64,000 nt of DNA from Caulobacter sp. (GTDB taxonomy: Bacteria; Pseudomonadota; Alphaproteobacteria; Caulobacterales; Caulobacteraceae), in assembly GCA_016125585.1 (NCBI GenBank), contig WGLL01000005.1, positions 372,001 to 436,000 of the forward strand, written 5' to 3'. The position numbers were made by a program, and so were the translations under genes. Shown piece after piece: positions 53,199 through 64,000 of the stretch. Under the pieces are notes generated by a model, which saw only the letters and a list, made by a program, of their open reading frames with translations, was not told where the DNA came from and did not search any database. Position 1 is the stretch's first letter. Every line of letters begins with the position of its first letter.

Positions 53199-56039
53199 TT
53201 AGCGGCCGAACGCGTAGGTGAACGACACCCCGAAGGTGCGGGGATCGGTGTAGAAGGCGTTCCGGTACAGGCCCGAGGAGTCGTCGGTCAGGTAGGTGTC
53301 GCTGATCGTTTCCTCGTCGGTCAGGTTCTTGACGAACGCTTCGAAGGTCAGACCGAGGTTGGGGTTGGTGACCGTGAAGGTCATGTTGATGTTGTCCCAA
53401 CCCTGGATCTTGTCAGCATTGCTGTTGTAGATCCGCGAGAAGGTGTCGGTCTGCTTGTAGTAGTCGCCGCGCAGGGTCGCATCCCAATCGCCCAGTTCCC
53501 AGGTGTACTGGGCGCCCAGGGACAGGGTGAACTCCGGCGAGTTCGGCAGTTCCTTGCCCTTCAGATTGACCGCCACGCCATCGCTGGCCGGACCGAAGGT
53601 GCCCGAGCAGGTGCCGAGGAGGAAGAAGGGGGTGGTGGCGGAGGAGGTCGCCAGAGCCAGCTGGGCGGTCGCCAGGGAGACCACGCAGTTGGACGCCTCG
53701 CTCGATTTGACCACGACCAGGTTGGGATCGCCCTGGGTGCGGTTGAACACGTCGATCGAGCTGCCGCTTTCGATACGGGTGTGCAGGTAGCCGATGTTGG
53801 CGTTCAGACGCAGGTTGTCGACCGGCTCCCAGAGGCTTTCGAACTCGAGACCGTAGATCTTGGCGTCGATGTTCTCGTTGATCGAGGTCCGGTTGACGAT
53901 CTTGGAGACCTGGTAGCCCTTGTAGTCGTAGGTGAAGCCCGTGAGGTTCACGACCATGCGGCCGTCCATCAGGGTGTTCTTCATCCCCACTTCATAGGCG
54001 TCCACGAATTCCGGCTCGAAGGAGGCCGGAGGACAGGTCACCGTCGAGGAACAGGCCGGGTTCAGGCCGCCTGCCTTGTAGCCCCGCGAGTAGAAGCCGT
54101 AGATCAGGCTCTCGTTGGTGAAGCCCAGGTCCGGCTTCCAGTCGAAGCCGAGGCGGCCCGTGGTTTCCTTGAACTGCACTTCAAGGATCGGCCGCGGGTC
54201 GGTCGCCGGCGGAGCGCCGATGCCGCTGCCCTTCTTGCCGAGGGTCACCTGGTGGTTTTCGACCAGCTTCTTGTCGTCGGTGTAACGCAGACCGGCGGTG
54301 ATCTTGAAGTTGTCGAGAAGCTGCCAGTAGACCTCGCCGAACAGAGCGCGGGACTTCAGGTGGTAGGGGCCGTAGTTGTCATAATAGTTGTGGCCGCTAC
54401 GATCCGGGTTCTGGTTCGGGTCGATGTAGACGCAGTTGGAGTTGTTGATCGGGCAGGGGTAGGGAACGGCCCCGCCGCTGCCGAGCGTCGTCAGGTAGTT
54501 GGCGGCCTGATAGTTGGCGGTGCCGGTGTTGAACATCACGTAGTAGTCGCCGGTCGCCTTGAAGTCGAGGTAGATGGCGCCGACGTTGAAGTTCAACGGA
54601 CCGTCAAAGTCCGACTGCAGGCGCAGTTCCTGGGTGAACTGCTGGGTTTCGGCCCCCGAGATGTCGAAGGTGGTGAAGCGGTTCTGGCTGCCGACCTGAG
54701 GATCGGTGACCACGCCTCCGGGGAACAGGGCGCCATAGACCGCGCCGTAGACCAGCGGATCGAGCGCCGGGCCGCCGAGCAGCGGGCTGCTGCACGGGGT
54801 CGCGTAGAAGTTACAGGCGTTCGGCGCCGCGTTGAACGTCGTCGTCGGCACCACGCGGTTGTAGTCCTGACGGGTGTAGAGGCTCAGTTCGCTGTAGGAC
54901 GTCAGCGAGGTCACCTGCAGGGCGTCGGTGACATCCCACTGCACGTTGAACTCGAAGATGTCGGTGTTCGACTTGTAGACCGGGTCGAACGGCGACTCGA
55001 TGTTGCGGATGTCCGAATCCTGAACCTTGCCGGCGAGGGCGTCGCCGGTCTGCAGGCCGGTCAGGGTGGCGAACAGGCCGCCTAGCGTGGCCTGGGTGTT
55101 CAGGGTGCCGGTCGACACGCCAGGGGCGTAGAGCGACGCTTCCGAACAGCCTTGGCTGAAGAAGCCGTGCTGGATCTGCGAGACGTTGGGATCCGCGGAA
55201 TAAAGACCCGTCAGGCCCGCTTCCCGGCCCGGATCTTTCTGACAGAATTGCCGGCCGATCCGCGAGCGCTTGTCGTTCTCTTCGAAGTGATCGTAGAGGA
55301 ACCAGGCGCTGAAGTCGTCGGTCGGGGTGAAGGCGAGGGTCGCGCGAACGTCCCAAAGGTCCCGATTGTCGATGTCGTTCTTGGTGATCAGGTTGTCGCC
55401 GAACCCGTCGCGCTGGACCAGCACGCCAGCGACCCGGGCGGCGAACATGTCGCCCAGGGGCACGTTGATCATGGCCTTGGCCTTGACCGAATTGTAGTTG
55501 CCCAGCTCGATCTTGCCGAGGGCCTCGAAGTTGCCGGTCGGCTTGGCGGTGATCAGGTTGACCACACCGCCGGTGGCGTTACGGCCGTAGAGGGTGCCCT
55601 GCGGGCCCCGCAGCACTTCGACCCGCTCGACGTCGAAGAACTCGGCTTCGAAGAGGTTGTTGGCCGTGAGGGGGGCGTTGTTCAGGTGGATGCCGGTGCC
55701 GGCGTCGCCGGAGCCGGCGACCAGCTTGGAGCCGACGCCGCGGATCTGGAAGTTGTAGCCGGTGAAGTTGGACTTGGAGAAGTTGACGTTCGGGATGGCC
55801 AGAACCAGGTTCGGGCCGCCGTCGATCTTCTGCTTCTCGAGACCTTCCTGGCTGAAGGCGGAAACCGCGATCGGCACATCCTGGATGGCCTCTTCGCGCT
55901 TCTGCGCCGTGACGATCAGTTCACCGACGGTGGTCCCGCCGCCCTGATCCTGGGCGAAAGCGGGTGCGGCGACGGCCATGATGGCCATGGCGGATGCGCT
56001 GACAGCGAGCGCCCTCCGCAGGCGCAGAGTCTTAGACAT
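53199..56039 (-). CDS. TonB-dependent receptor
   Basis: GELIVTAQKREEAIQDVPIAVSAFSQ; VEVLRGPQGTLYGRNATGGVVNLITAKPTG; C-terminal FGVSFTYAFGR. Confidence 0.96.
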   Translation of the reverse strand: MSKTLRLRRALAVSASAMAIMAVAAPAFAQDQGGGTTVGELIVTAQKREEAIQDVPIAVSAFSQEGLEKQKIDGGPNLVLAIPNVNFSKSNFTGYNFQIRGVGSKLVAGSGDAGTGIHLNNAPLTANNLFEAEFFDVERVEVLRGPQGTLYGRNATGGVVNLITAKPTGNFEALGKIELGNYNSVKAKAMINVPLGDMFAARVAGVLVQRDGFGDNLITKNDIDNRDLWDVRATLAFTPTDDFSAWFLYDHFEENDKRSRIGRQFCQKDPGREAGLTGLYSADPNVSQIQHGFFSQGCSEASLYAPGVSTGTLNTQATLGGLFATLTGLQTGDALAGKVQDSDIRNIESPFDPVYKSNTDIFEFNVQWDVTDALQVTSLTSYSELSLYTRQDYNRVVPTTTFNAAPNACNFYATPCSSPLLGGPALDPLVYGAVYGALFPGGVVTDPQVGSQNRFTTFDISGAETQQFTQELRLQSDFDGPLNFNVGAIYLDFKATGDYYVMFNTGTANYQAANYLTTLGSGGAVPYPCPINNSNCVYIDPNQNPDRSGHNYYDNYGPYHLKSRALFGEVYWQLLDNFKITAGLRYTDDKKLVENHQVTLGKKGSGIGAPPATDPRPILEVQFKETTGRLGFDWKPDLGFTNESLIYGFYSRGYKAGGLNPACSSTVTCPPASFEPEFVDAYEVGMKNTLMDGRMVVNLTGFTYDYKGYQVSKIVNRTSINENIDAKIYGLEFESLWEPVDNLRLNANIGYLHTRIESGSSIDVFNRTQGDPNLVVVKSSEASNCVVSLATAQLALATSSATTPFFLLGTCSGTFGPASDGVAVNLKGKELPNSPEFTLSLGAQYTWELGDWDATLRGDYYKQTDTFSRIYNSNADKIQGWDNINMTFTVTNPNLGLTFEAFVKNLTDEETISDTYLTDDSSGLYRNAFYTDPRTFGVSFTYAFGR

Positions 56040-56520
56040 TCTAACCCTCCCCGAGCGCCGCGGGCCTTTTCGGCCTTACTACGGACGCCGTGTGTTTCCT
56101 CAATGCCGCGTCTTTGATTGCTGTCGGAGACGCGCGACACTCCTCCGCAGCTTCCCGAGATTGCATACGCGCCTTTGGGGACTGTCAATGGCGACCGCAA
56201 GGTGATCGCCGATAGGTGACCGCTTTTCACCTGACTGTGGCGAGGATATCGCGTTGATTTCAGGTCATTACGCGACTTCTTCCATCAACAGGGGAGGTGA
56301 CGTTGCGGCAGGTTCCCTTGGGGAAGACTAAGATTTGGACACGGCCGTCAATATTGGCCGCGCGCGGCGTCCCAAGCGGCGGCGACTGAGTCGGCGGCCC
56401 GGCCGGTTTGGCCCGGCCGCGGCGGTGGTGTAGAGGACGGCCCCTGCGGCCCGCGCCGCGTCCTCGAAAGACCGTTCCTGCGCACCCCATGACCATCCTT
56501 CCTCCCGTCCGGACGGCGCC

Positions 56521-57153
56521 ATGACCTATGCCGTCAAGGAGATCTTCCTGACCCTCCAGGGTGAAGGCGGCCAGGCCGGCCGGCCGGCGGTCTTCTGCCG
56601 CTTTTCGGGCTGCAATCTCTGGTCGGGTCGGGAGCAGGATCGGGCCGAGGCCGTCTGCAGCTTCTGCGACACGGACTTTGTCGGCATGGACGGCCCCGGC
56701 GGCGGCCGGTTCGCGACGCCGGACCTGCTGGTTGACGCCATCGAGGCCGCATGGGTCGGCGGGGCCGCTGACCGGCTTGTGGTCTGCACCGGCGGCGAGC
56801 CGCTGCTGCAGCTTGACCCGGACCTGATCGACGCCCTGCATCGGCGCGGTTTCTCGATCGCCGTCGAGACCAACGGAACCCTGGCGGCGCCGGCGGGCAT
56901 CGACTGGATCTGCGTCAGTCCCAAGGCCGACGCCGCCCTGGCCCAGACCTCGGGGCAGGAGCTGAAGCTGGTCTGGCCCCAGACCGGCGTCGATCCGGCC
57001 CGCTTCGCGGCGCTCGATTTCGAACGCTTCTACCTGCAGCCGCTCGACGGTCCCGATCGCCAGGCGGCCACCGAGGCCTGTATCGCCTATTGCCTTTCCC
57101 ACCCCAGGTGGCGTTTAAGCGTCCAGACTCACAAGTACCTCGGCATCGCCTGA
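56521..57153 (+). CDS. queE: 7-carboxy-7-deazaguanine synthase
   Basis: YAVKEIFLTLQGEGGQAGRPAVFCRFSGCNLWSGREQDRAEAVCSFCDTDFVG. Confidence 0.95.
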   Translation: MTYAVKEIFLTLQGEGGQAGRPAVFCRFSGCNLWSGREQDRAEAVCSFCDTDFVGMDGPGGGRFATPDLLVDAIEAAWVGGAADRLVVCTGGEPLLQLDPDLIDALHRRGFSIAVETNGTLAAPAGIDWICVSPKADAALAQTSGQELKLVWPQTGVDPARFAALDFERFYLQPLDGPDRQAATEACIAYCLSHPRWRLSVQTHKYLGIA

Positions 57154-57195
57154 CCCGCCCGGTCGCGCCAGCGCCGTCTTCAGCCCCCGACAGAC

Positions 57196-57567
57196 ATGAC
57201 ATCGCCCCTCTTCGAGATCACGAAGGCCGCCACCTTCGACGCCGCCCACCATTTCCCCAACGGTCCGGAAGGCAGCCCCTACACGCGCCTGCATGGCCAC
57301 TCGTTTCGCGTCGAGGCGACCGTGCGCGGAGAGATTTCGGGACCGATGGGCTGGGTCGCCGACCTTGGCGAGCTGGATGCGGCGCTGAAAGCCGTTGCGG
57401 CGGAGCTCGACCACGGCCTGCTCAATGACAAGCCCGGGCTGGAGCTGCCGACCCTGGAGCATCTGTGTCTCTATTTCGCCAACGCCCTCAAGCCGCGATA
57501 CCCGGGTCTTTGCCGGGTGGTGATCTCGCGGCCGACCATCAATGAGAGCTGCGCCCTCAGCCTCTGA
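57196..57567 (+). CDS. queD: 6-carboxytetrahydropterin synthase
   Basis: FDAAHHFPNGPEGSPYTRLHGHSFRVEATVRGEI...LDHGLLND; adjacent to queE. Confidence 0.95.
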   Translation: MTSPLFEITKAATFDAAHHFPNGPEGSPYTRLHGHSFRVEATVRGEISGPMGWVADLGELDAALKAVAAELDHGLLNDKPGLELPTLEHLCLYFANALKPRYPGLCRVVISRPTINESCALSL

Positions 57568-57591
57568 GGCCGGTTACGTCAGCAGCCGCCC

Positions 57592-58101
57592 TCAGGCGTC
57601 CCCTGTCTCACCCCGACCCTCGTCGGCCTCGCGCCGCCACGGACCGTCATAGGTCGGGTCGGCCCGGCGTCGTCTGTCGGGGCCGAAATAGTCGCCCGCG
57701 CGGATGAAGGCCCGGGGGTGATCGACGACCTGGGTGATCCGCTCGATGACGCCCCGGGCCGTTACCGGTTTGGCGAGAAATTCGGTGACCCCCGCGTCCC
57801 GCGCCTCACTGACCCGTCGCTGAGTCGAATGGCCGGTGATCATCACAATCGGGATCATCTGGTTGGGACTGTCCGGGGACTGCCGGATCAGGCGAACGAA
57901 ATCGATGCCGTCCAGCGGCTGCATCGCCAGGTCGGTCATGACGATGTCAATCGGCTGGTGCCGCAGGGTCGCCAGAGCCTCGGCGCCGTCGTTGGCTTCG
58001 AACACGTGCCTGACGCCGATCGCGCGCAGAATCTCCCCGATCAGCACACGCATGTGGTGATTGTCATCGACCAGAAGAATTTTCAGCAGGTCAAATCGCA
58101 A
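57592..58101 (-). CDS. Single-domain response regulator
   Basis: KILLVDDNHHMRVLIGEILRAIG...DIVMTDLAMQPLDGIDFVRLIR...VMITGHST...EFLAKPVTA. Confidence 0.93.
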   Translation of the reverse strand: MRFDLLKILLVDDNHHMRVLIGEILRAIGVRHVFEANDGAEALATLRHQPIDIVMTDLAMQPLDGIDFVRLIRQSPDSPNQMIPIVMITGHSTQRRVSEARDAGVTEFLAKPVTARGVIERITQVVDHPRAFIRAGDYFGPDRRRRADPTYDGPWRREADEGRGETGDA

Positions 58102-58173
58102 GGGGAGCCCGGTTCAGTAACCCTGTAATATGAGACAGGGATACGTGGCTAAGCCTTTGGCGGTCAACGCAAA

Positions 58174-58200
58174 AAAGCCCGCCGCAACGCGACGGGCTTT
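58174..58200 (-). terminator. Rho-independent terminator of downstream-facing pirin gene
   Basis: AAAGCCCG...CGGGCTTT stem with TTTTTT on the minus strand. Confidence 0.85.
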
Positions 58201-58222
58201 CATCTGAACGTGCTGCGAGAAT

Positions 58223-58918
58223 TTAGAGAGAATCAACCAGAACGAGCTCCGCGTCGGTAACCGCCGTGACGGTGAATGCCGCCTCGTCGCGAATGGCGGC
58301 GCCGTCCCGCGGCCCAAGCGCGACGCCATTGACCTCGATCTCCCCGGCGGCGCTGACCAGATAGGCGTGGCGGCCCGCCGGCAGGCTGTAGTCGGCGGTC
58401 TCTCCGGCCTTCAGCGTCGCGCCCAGCACCCGCGCCTCGGCGCGGATCGGCAGGGCGCCTTCGTCCCCGAGGCCGCTGGCCAGGGCGACAAAGCGGCCCG
58501 ACCGATCATGACGCGGAAACGGCTTGGCGCCCCAACTCGGCGTCCCGCCGCGGGTGCGCGGCTGGATCCAAAGCTGGAACAGGGTCGTGGTTTCGTCTTC
58601 CAGATTGTACTCGGCGTGACGGATGCCCGTCCCGGCGCTCATGACCTGCACGTCGCCGGCGGCGGTGCGCCCGGTGTTGCCCAGGCTGTCCTGGTGGGTG
58701 ATCGCGCCGCTACGGACGTAGGTGATGATTTCCATGTCGGCGTGGGGGTGGGGCGGAAATCCCGATTTGGGCGCGATCTCGTCGTCGTTCCAGACCCGCA
58801 GGTCGCCCCAGCCCATCCGGGCCGGGTCGTGCCAGTTGGCGAAGGAAAAATGGTGGCGGGCGTTCAGCCAGCCATGATTGGCATGGCCGAGCTGCGCGAA
58901 GGGGCGGCGTTCGATCAT
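58223..58918 (-). CDS. Pirin family protein (YhhW-like)
   Basis: RRPFAQLGHANHGWLNARHHFSFANWHDPARMGWGDLRVWNDDEIAPKSGFPPHPHADMEIITYVRSGAITHQDSLGN. Confidence 0.95.
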   Translation of the reverse strand: MIERRPFAQLGHANHGWLNARHHFSFANWHDPARMGWGDLRVWNDDEIAPKSGFPPHPHADMEIITYVRSGAITHQDSLGNTGRTAAGDVQVMSAGTGIRHAEYNLEDETTTLFQLWIQPRTRGGTPSWGAKPFPRHDRSGRFVALASGLGDEGALPIRAEARVLGATLKAGETADYSLPAGRHAYLVSAAGEIEVNGVALGPRDGAAIRDEAAFTVTAVTDAELVLVDSL

Positions 58919-59032
58919 GAGAGGACTCCATCTGGCGGGTTGAAAAACGCCATCGCCAGCTCAGATAGGGTCCAAGGCGCCAAATGCAACACCTGTTGTG
59001 TCAGATGTGGGAATCCGGTTTCGCCCGGGTCG

Positions 59033-60100
59033 TCAGCCCACCTGTCCCCGGTGCCGCAGGAAGGCGTCGGCCAGGACGCAGGCGGTCATGGCCTCGACCA
59101 CCGGCACGGCTCGCACCCCGACGCAGGGATCGTGACGCCCCTTGGTGCGCAGTTCGACCTCCTCGCCGGCCTCGTTGAGGGTGCGGCGGGGGGTGAGGAT
59201 CGATGAGGTCGGCTTGAAGGCGACCCGCGCGGTCACCGGCTGGCCGGTGCTGATGCCGCCCAGCACCCCGCCGGCCTTGTTGCTCAGGAAGGTCGGTCCA
59301 TCATTGCCGGCCCGCATCTCGTCGGCGTTCTCTTCGCCCGACAGGGCGGCGGCGGCGAACCCCGCGCCGATCTCCACCCCCTTGGCGGCGTTGATCGACA
59401 TCAGGGCGCCGGCCAGTTCGGCGTCGAGCTTGCCGTAGATCGGCGCGCCCCAGCCGGCCGGAACGCCCTCGGCCTCGACATGCACGATGGCGCCGGTGGA
59501 GGAGCCGGCCTTGCGCACCACGTCGAGATAGCTGTCCCAGCGGGCGGCGGCGGCGGCGTCCGGCGACCAGAAGCTGTTCTGGCCGGTCTGGTCCCAGTCC
59601 CAGTTGGCCTCGTCGATCGCATGCGGCCCGACCTGGACCAGGGCGCCCCGCACCGTCACCCCGGCGATGACCTTGCGGGCGATGGCCCCGGCGGCGACCC
59701 GGGCGGCGGTCTCGCGCGCGCTGGAGCGTCCGCCGCCGCGATAGTCCCGGCGGCCGTATTTGGCGATGTAGCTGTAGTCGGCGTGGCCGGGGCGGAAGGC
59801 CTGGGCGATCTCGCCATAGTCCTTCGACCGCTGGTCCTCGTTCTCGATCATCAGCGAGATCGGCGTGCCGGTGGTGAATCCTTCGAAGACGCCGGACAGG
59901 ATGCGCACCGCATCGCTCTCGCGCCGCTGGGTCACATGCCGACTCTGGCCGGGCTTGCGGCGATCGAGGAAGACCTGGATGTCGGCTTCGTCCAGGGCGA
60001 TCCCGGGTGGGCAGCCATCGACCACGCAGCCGAGCGCCGGCCCGTGGCTTTCGCCCCAGGTGGTGACGCGGAACAGGTGGCCGAAGGTGTTGTGCGACAT
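59033..60100 (-). CDS. aroC: Chorismate synthase
   Basis: [56 protein letters not shown]. Confidence 0.97.
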   Translation of the reverse strand: MSHNTFGHLFRVTTWGESHGPALGCVVDGCPPGIALDEADIQVFLDRRKPGQSRHVTQRRESDAVRILSGVFEGFTTGTPISLMIENEDQRSKDYGEIAQAFRPGHADYSYIAKYGRRDYRGGGRSSARETAARVAAGAIARKVIAGVTVRGALVQVGPHAIDEANWDWDQTGQNSFWSPDAAAAARWDSYLDVVRKAGSSTGAIVHVEAEGVPAGWGAPIYGKLDAELAGALMSINAAKGVEIGAGFAAAALSGEENADEMRAGNDGPTFLSNKAGGVLGGISTGQPVTARVAFKPTSSILTPRRTLNEAGEEVELRTKGRHDPCVGVRAVPVVEAMTACVLADAFLRHRGQVG

Positions 60101-60132
60101 GGTGGTCTGGCTCTTAGCGGATGTGCGGGTCG

Positions 60133-60840
60133 CTACAAAGCCGCTGCCGCGGTCCAGTTGGCCTGGAAGGCGCGAAGACGCGCCCGCGCTCCGCTCTCGG
60201 GCCGCGCGGCGGGCCGCAGCCGGACAAACAGGTCTCCCGCCGAATGCGGCCCCCGGGCCGGCAATCCCTGGCCGCTGATCCGCACCAGTCCCCGGGCCAG
60301 CGCGCGGCGGCCGATCCAGATTTCACGCGGGCCGCCGGGCGTGTCGAGATCCAGCCGTCCCCCCTGCGGCGCATCGCCCGGCAGGTCGGTGGTCAGCCAG
60401 AGGTCGTCGCCGCGCAGCGTCAGGTCCGGCCCGCCGCGCACGGTCACGGTCAGCATCGCCGCGCCCGCCCGCACCCGGTCGCCGGCGCGCAGGCCGGCCG
60501 GCAGGCCCACCTTCAGTCGCCGCCCGTCGCTCAGGCTGATCAGGACCTCGCCGCCCGAGGCGGCCAGAGCGGGACTGATGGTCAGGACATCGGCGTCGGG
60601 CGCTGTGGCCGGCGGGTTGGCGGGCGGCGAGCCCGCCACCACGTCCGGCTTCGTCTTCAGCAGGTCATAGGCGGCGACCACCGCCCTCAGGCTGGCTGCA
60701 TCGCCTCCGGGACGGTCGGGGTGGGTTTGTTTGACGGCCTGGCGGAAGGCCGCCCGCAGGCCCGCCGCGTCGGGCTCGGCGCGCAGCCCAAGCCGCGCCA
60801 GCGCCTCGCGACGTTCCCTGTCTGTCCTCGCCACCATCAT
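60133..60840 (-). CDS. DnaJ-like protein (J domain plus C-terminal DnaJ-like domain)
   Basis: [17 protein letters not shown] (HPD motif); [43 protein letters not shown]. Confidence 0.88.
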   Translation of the reverse strand: MMVARTDRERREALARLGLRAEPDAAGLRAAFRQAVKQTHPDRPGGDAASLRAVVAAYDLLKTKPDVVAGSPPANPPATAPDADVLTISPALAASGGEVLISLSDGRRLKVGLPAGLRAGDRVRAGAAMLTVTVRGGPDLTLRGDDLWLTTDLPGDAPQGGRLDLDTPGGPREIWIGRRALARGLVRISGQGLPARGPHSAGDLFVRLRPAARPESGARARLRAFQANWTAAAAL

Positions 60841-60946
60841 GGCCCCGTGTTCTTTTGCCGCAACTGTGGGGCCGCAGAGTCAATTCGAGGTTAAGCCTGT
60901 CGCCAGGACAGATGACGGACGGGGGCGCCGGGTCTACATAGCCGGC

Positions 60947-61612
60947 ATGGCCAAAGCCCCCCTGATCCCCGCCTCGCCCAGCGCCGACGACTATGTCGCC
61001 CAGGTCGCCGCCGCCGAACCCCTGCCGCTGCTGCCGGAGGCCGATCCGTTCCAGCTGTTCGAGACCTGGCTGAAGGCCGCCGTCGACAGCGAGCCCAACG
61101 ACGCCAACGCCATGACCCTGGCCACGGTCGACGCCGACGGCCTGCCCGACGCGCGCATGGTCCTGCTCAAGGATGTCAGTCCGGAGGGGTTCACCTTCTA
61201 TACCAACCTCGAGAGCGCCAAGGGCCGAGAGTTGGCGGCCAATCCCAAGGCCGCCCTGTTGTTCCACTGGAAGAGCCTGCGTCGCCAGATCCGCATTCGC
61301 GGCGCCGCCTTGCCGGTCAGCGAGGCCGAGGCCGACGCCTATCACGCCACCCGCGCGCGCCACAGCCAGCTGGGCGCCTGGGCTTCGGACCAGTCGCGGC
61401 CGCTCAGCGACCGGTTCGCCCTGGAAAAGCGGGTCGCCGAGATGGGGCTGAAATTCGGCCTGGGCAAGGTGCCCCGGCCGCCGCACTGGTCGGGCTTCCG
61501 GGTCCGGCCCCAGGTGATGGAATTCTGGCGCGACCGGCCCTTCCGCCTGCATGAGCGGCTGGTCTTCACCCGCGCGGGCGACGGCTGGACGACCTCGCGG
61601 CTGTATCCCTGA
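60947..61612 (+). CDS. pdxH: Pyridoxamine 5'-phosphate oxidase
   Basis: [66 protein letters not shown]. Confidence 0.96.
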   Translation: MAKAPLIPASPSADDYVAQVAAAEPLPLLPEADPFQLFETWLKAAVDSEPNDANAMTLATVDADGLPDARMVLLKDVSPEGFTFYTNLESAKGRELAANPKAALLFHWKSLRRQIRIRGAALPVSEAEADAYHATRARHSQLGAWASDQSRPLSDRFALEKRVAEMGLKFGLGKVPRPPHWSGFRVRPQVMEFWRDRPFRLHERLVFTRAGDGWTTSRLYP

Positions 61613-61640
61613 AGCGATCCGGGCGAAGGTCCGGGCCCGG

Positions 61641-62285
61641 TCAGGCTGGCGCGACGCCGTACCGGGCCAGGAAGGTCTCGACCGCGTCGGCGCAGATGGC
61701 GTCCAGGGGGCGCAAGGGCATTTTGTCGTCCCCAGCGACAAGGCCGTAGACCAGGGTGGTGTGCTCGATCATGCCCAGAAGCTGGCCAGCGGCCCAGGCC
61801 GGCTTGTCGACCTTCAGCAAGCCCTCCTCGACCAGCTGGCCGATAATGGTGATGGCGCTGCCGCCCAGGGTCATCCGCGATCGCTTGCGGAAGTAATCAG
61901 CCAGGTCGGCGACCCGCCGCCGCTCGCCCATGACCATCCGGAACACCGCCCGTGACACCGGATCGCTGTAGAACCGGGCGTAGGCGGAGGCGAAAGCCAT
62001 CAGCCGCTCCCGGGCGCCGCCGCACTCGGCGCGGGTCTGCTCGACCTCGTAAGCCAGCTCGGCGACGGCATCCTCGACCACCGCCGCGAACAGGTCGGAC
62101 TTGCTGGGGAAGTGGGCGTAGAGGGTCGCGGTCGAGGCGCCCGCCTCCCGGGCGACGCTCTCCATGCCCGCGCCCGCATAGCCTTCCCTGAGAAACACGG
62201 CGCGCCCGGCCGCAAGAATGTCGCGGCGCTTGCGCTCGGAGCGCCGGCCTTCAGGCTTCCCGTCCATGACCCCTCGATCGAACAT
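61641..62285 (-). CDS. TetR/AcrR family transcriptional regulator
   Basis: RRDILAAGRAVFLREGYAGAGMESVAREAGASTATLYAHFPSKSDLFAAVVE. Confidence 0.95.
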   Translation of the reverse strand: MFDRGVMDGKPEGRRSERKRRDILAAGRAVFLREGYAGAGMESVAREAGASTATLYAHFPSKSDLFAAVVEDAVAELAYEVEQTRAECGGARERLMAFASAYARFYSDPVSRAVFRMVMGERRRVADLADYFRKRSRMTLGGSAITIIGQLVEEGLLKVDKPAWAAGQLLGMIEHTTLVYGLVAGDDKMPLRPLDAICADAVETFLARYGVAPA

Positions 62286-62372
62286 TGATCTCTCTCCCTT
62301 GCCGCGAATGGGTTCGCCTCGCAAGGGAATGGCGAGAGGACGGTCGAAGATTGCCTGTGATATGGACGCCCG

Positions 62373-63902
62373 ATGACCACACCGTCCGCCCCGACCGCCG
62401 AGTCCGCCCGCCTTGAGGCCCTGCAGGAATCAGAGGTGGCCGCATGGCTGGGAGCCCGGGCCGACCGGGTCATCGAAACCAGCTGCGCGCGGGTCTATCT
62501 GACCGGCGATCTGGCGCTGAAGGTCAAGCGGCCGGTCAACTTCGGCTTTCTCAACTATGAGACCCGGGCCCTGCGCCACTGGGCTCTGGAGCGGGAACTG
62601 GCCTTCAACCGCGCCGCCGCGCCCGACATCTATCGCCGGGTCGGGGCGGTCACCCGCGCCATCGATGGCGGGCTGGAGCTGGATGGCGCGGGAGAGGTGG
62701 TCGAATCGGTGCTGGAGATGCGCCGGTTTGACGAGAACGCGGTGCTGGCTGAACAGCCCTATGCGGTCGATGGCGATCTCGCCGACGATCTGGGCCGCGC
62801 CGTCGCCCGCTTTCACGGCGAGGCGCCCGTGACCAGGAAGGCCGAGCCGGGCGGCGGCATGAGCTACACCATCCGGTCAAACGCCGCCTTGCTGAAGGAT
62901 CTGGCCCCGCGCCTGGGGCGCGAGCCGGTCGAGGCCCTCATCGCCGCTACCGACGCCGAGCGCCGGCGCCTCGAGGGACTGCTCGCCGACCGACTGGACG
63001 GCGGATGGGTTCGCCGCTGCCATGGCGACCTGCATCTGGGCAACATCCTGCTGGAGGATGGCCGGCCGATCCTGTTCGACTGCATCGAGTTCAACGACAC
63101 CCTGTCGGAAATCGACATTCTCTACGACGTCGCATTCCTGTTGATGGATCTCGACTTCCGGCGGCGCCGCGACGCCGCGGTGCGGGTGCTGTCGGCCTGG
63201 CTGGACGAAGGCGCGCGCCTGCTGCCCGCGGGTCTGTGGCGCGGCCTGGAGGCCCTCCCTCTGGCCCTGTCGGTGCGGGCCGGGGTGCGCTGTCATGTCC
63301 AGGCCCACGGCGGCGATGACGAGGCGGCGCGGGCCTATCTGGCGGCCGCCATCGCCCATCTCACCCCGGTCAGGCCGGCGCTGGTCGCCGTCGGCGGGCT
63401 GTCCGGTTCCGGCAAATCGACCTTCGCCCGCATCGCCGCGCCGGGTCTGGGGGCGGCGCCGGGGGCGGTAATCCTGCGCAGCGACGAAATCCGCAAGCGC
63501 CTGTGGGGCCTTGGGCCGCTCGACCGCCTGCCGTCCCAGGCTTACGCCCCGGAGGTCAGCCCGCGCGTTTATGGCGAGATGTTCGACAATGCCGCGGCGC
63601 TGCTGGCCGCCGGTCGCGCCGTGATCCTCGACGCGGTCTTCCTCAAGCCGGAGGAACGCGCCGCCGCCGCCAGGATCGCCGCCGCCGCCGGCGCGCCGTT
63701 CGAGGGGCTTTGGCTCGAGGCCCCGCAAGCGCTGCTGGAGCAACGCATCGCCGGCCGGACCGGCGACGCCTCCGACGCCGACGTCGCCGTGCTGCGCGGT
63801 CAGATCACCCGCGATCTGGGCGAGATGACCTGGCTGCGGGTCGATTCCGACGGCGCCTTCGAACCCGCCGCGGAAGCTCTGGTGCGGCGGCTGAACGGCT
63901 AG
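62373..63902 (+). CDS. Bifunctional aminoglycoside-phosphotransferase-like / P-loop kinase protein
   Basis: CHGDLHLGNILLEDGRPILFDCIEFND (APH catalytic loop) followed by VAVGGLSGSGKSTFARIAA (Walker A). Confidence 0.93.
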   Translation: MTTPSAPTAESARLEALQESEVAAWLGARADRVIETSCARVYLTGDLALKVKRPVNFGFLNYETRALRHWALERELAFNRAAAPDIYRRVGAVTRAIDGGLELDGAGEVVESVLEMRRFDENAVLAEQPYAVDGDLADDLGRAVARFHGEAPVTRKAEPGGGMSYTIRSNAALLKDLAPRLGREPVEALIAATDAERRRLEGLLADRLDGGWVRRCHGDLHLGNILLEDGRPILFDCIEFNDTLSEIDILYDVAFLLMDLDFRRRRDAAVRVLSAWLDEGARLLPAGLWRGLEALPLALSVRAGVRCHVQAHGGDDEAARAYLAAAIAHLTPVRPALVAVGGLSGSGKSTFARIAAPGLGAAPGAVILRSDEIRKRLWGLGPLDRLPSQAYAPEVSPRVYGEMFDNAAALLAAGRAVILDAVFLKPEERAAAARIAAAAGAPFEGLWLEAPQALLEQRIAGRTGDASDADVAVLRGQITRDLGEMTWLRVDSDGAFEPAAEALVRRLNG

Positions 63903-63954
63903 GTTGACGCCCTCGCCCCTGGCGGGGATGCTACGCTGAAGTGTGGGGGGCGTT

Positions 63955-64000
63955 GTGACTATCAATCGTAGACTTGCCATGGGCGGGATGCTGGCCGGAG
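63955..64000 (+). CDS. Start of a further CDS with Tat-like NRRLAMGGMLAG signal (truncated)
   Basis: GTG at 63955 reading VTINRRLAMGGMLAG to window end. Confidence 0.35.
   Translation, partial: MTINRRLAMGGMLAG

Noticed and set aside
56328-56522. 64-aa minus-strand ORF divergent from queE
   Set aside because: No recognisable motif or convincing ribosome-binding site; cannot be separated from chance in high-GC DNA.

Overview
The window looks like chromosomal DNA from a high-GC alphaproteobacterium, most likely Caulobacterales. It carries smc(partial)-dsbA-like-dciA-yceI-mutY-ccrM, vapBC, rnhB, tag, ispG, uvrC, pgsA, a fused ior, queE/queD, aroC, pdxH and one tRNA-Met(CAT). The main accessory region, about 21.4-37.2 kb, lies between uvrC and pgsA, two genes that are commonly neighbours in alphaproteobacteria. 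It starts with a clearly AT-richer three-gene cassette (21408-27657): a SIR2-family NADase-like gene, divergent from a translationally coupled pair made of a 1165-aa pseudokinase-SF1 helicase fusion and a winged-helix/phospholipase-D (HKD) protein. I read this as a candidate anti-phage defence system and cannot match it to a named one from memory. The rest of the island holds a frameshifted membrane-protein gene, an orphan terminase-small-subunit-like gene, a TonB-dependent receptor, and a 1797-aa RTX protein with near-identical modules joined by poly-proline linkers. Other points of interest are a ccrM upstream region with three GANTC sites and a CtrA-like box overlapping the end of vapC, a Fur-like box upstream of a 49-aa ORF missing from the ORF track, a 57-bp tandem palindromic repeat, a tandem pair of winged-helix-like paralogues, and a CBS/degenerate-kinase/receiver protein. 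No CRISPR array, rRNA or intact prophage was seen. All calls come from reading the sequence and supplied translations; no searches were run.
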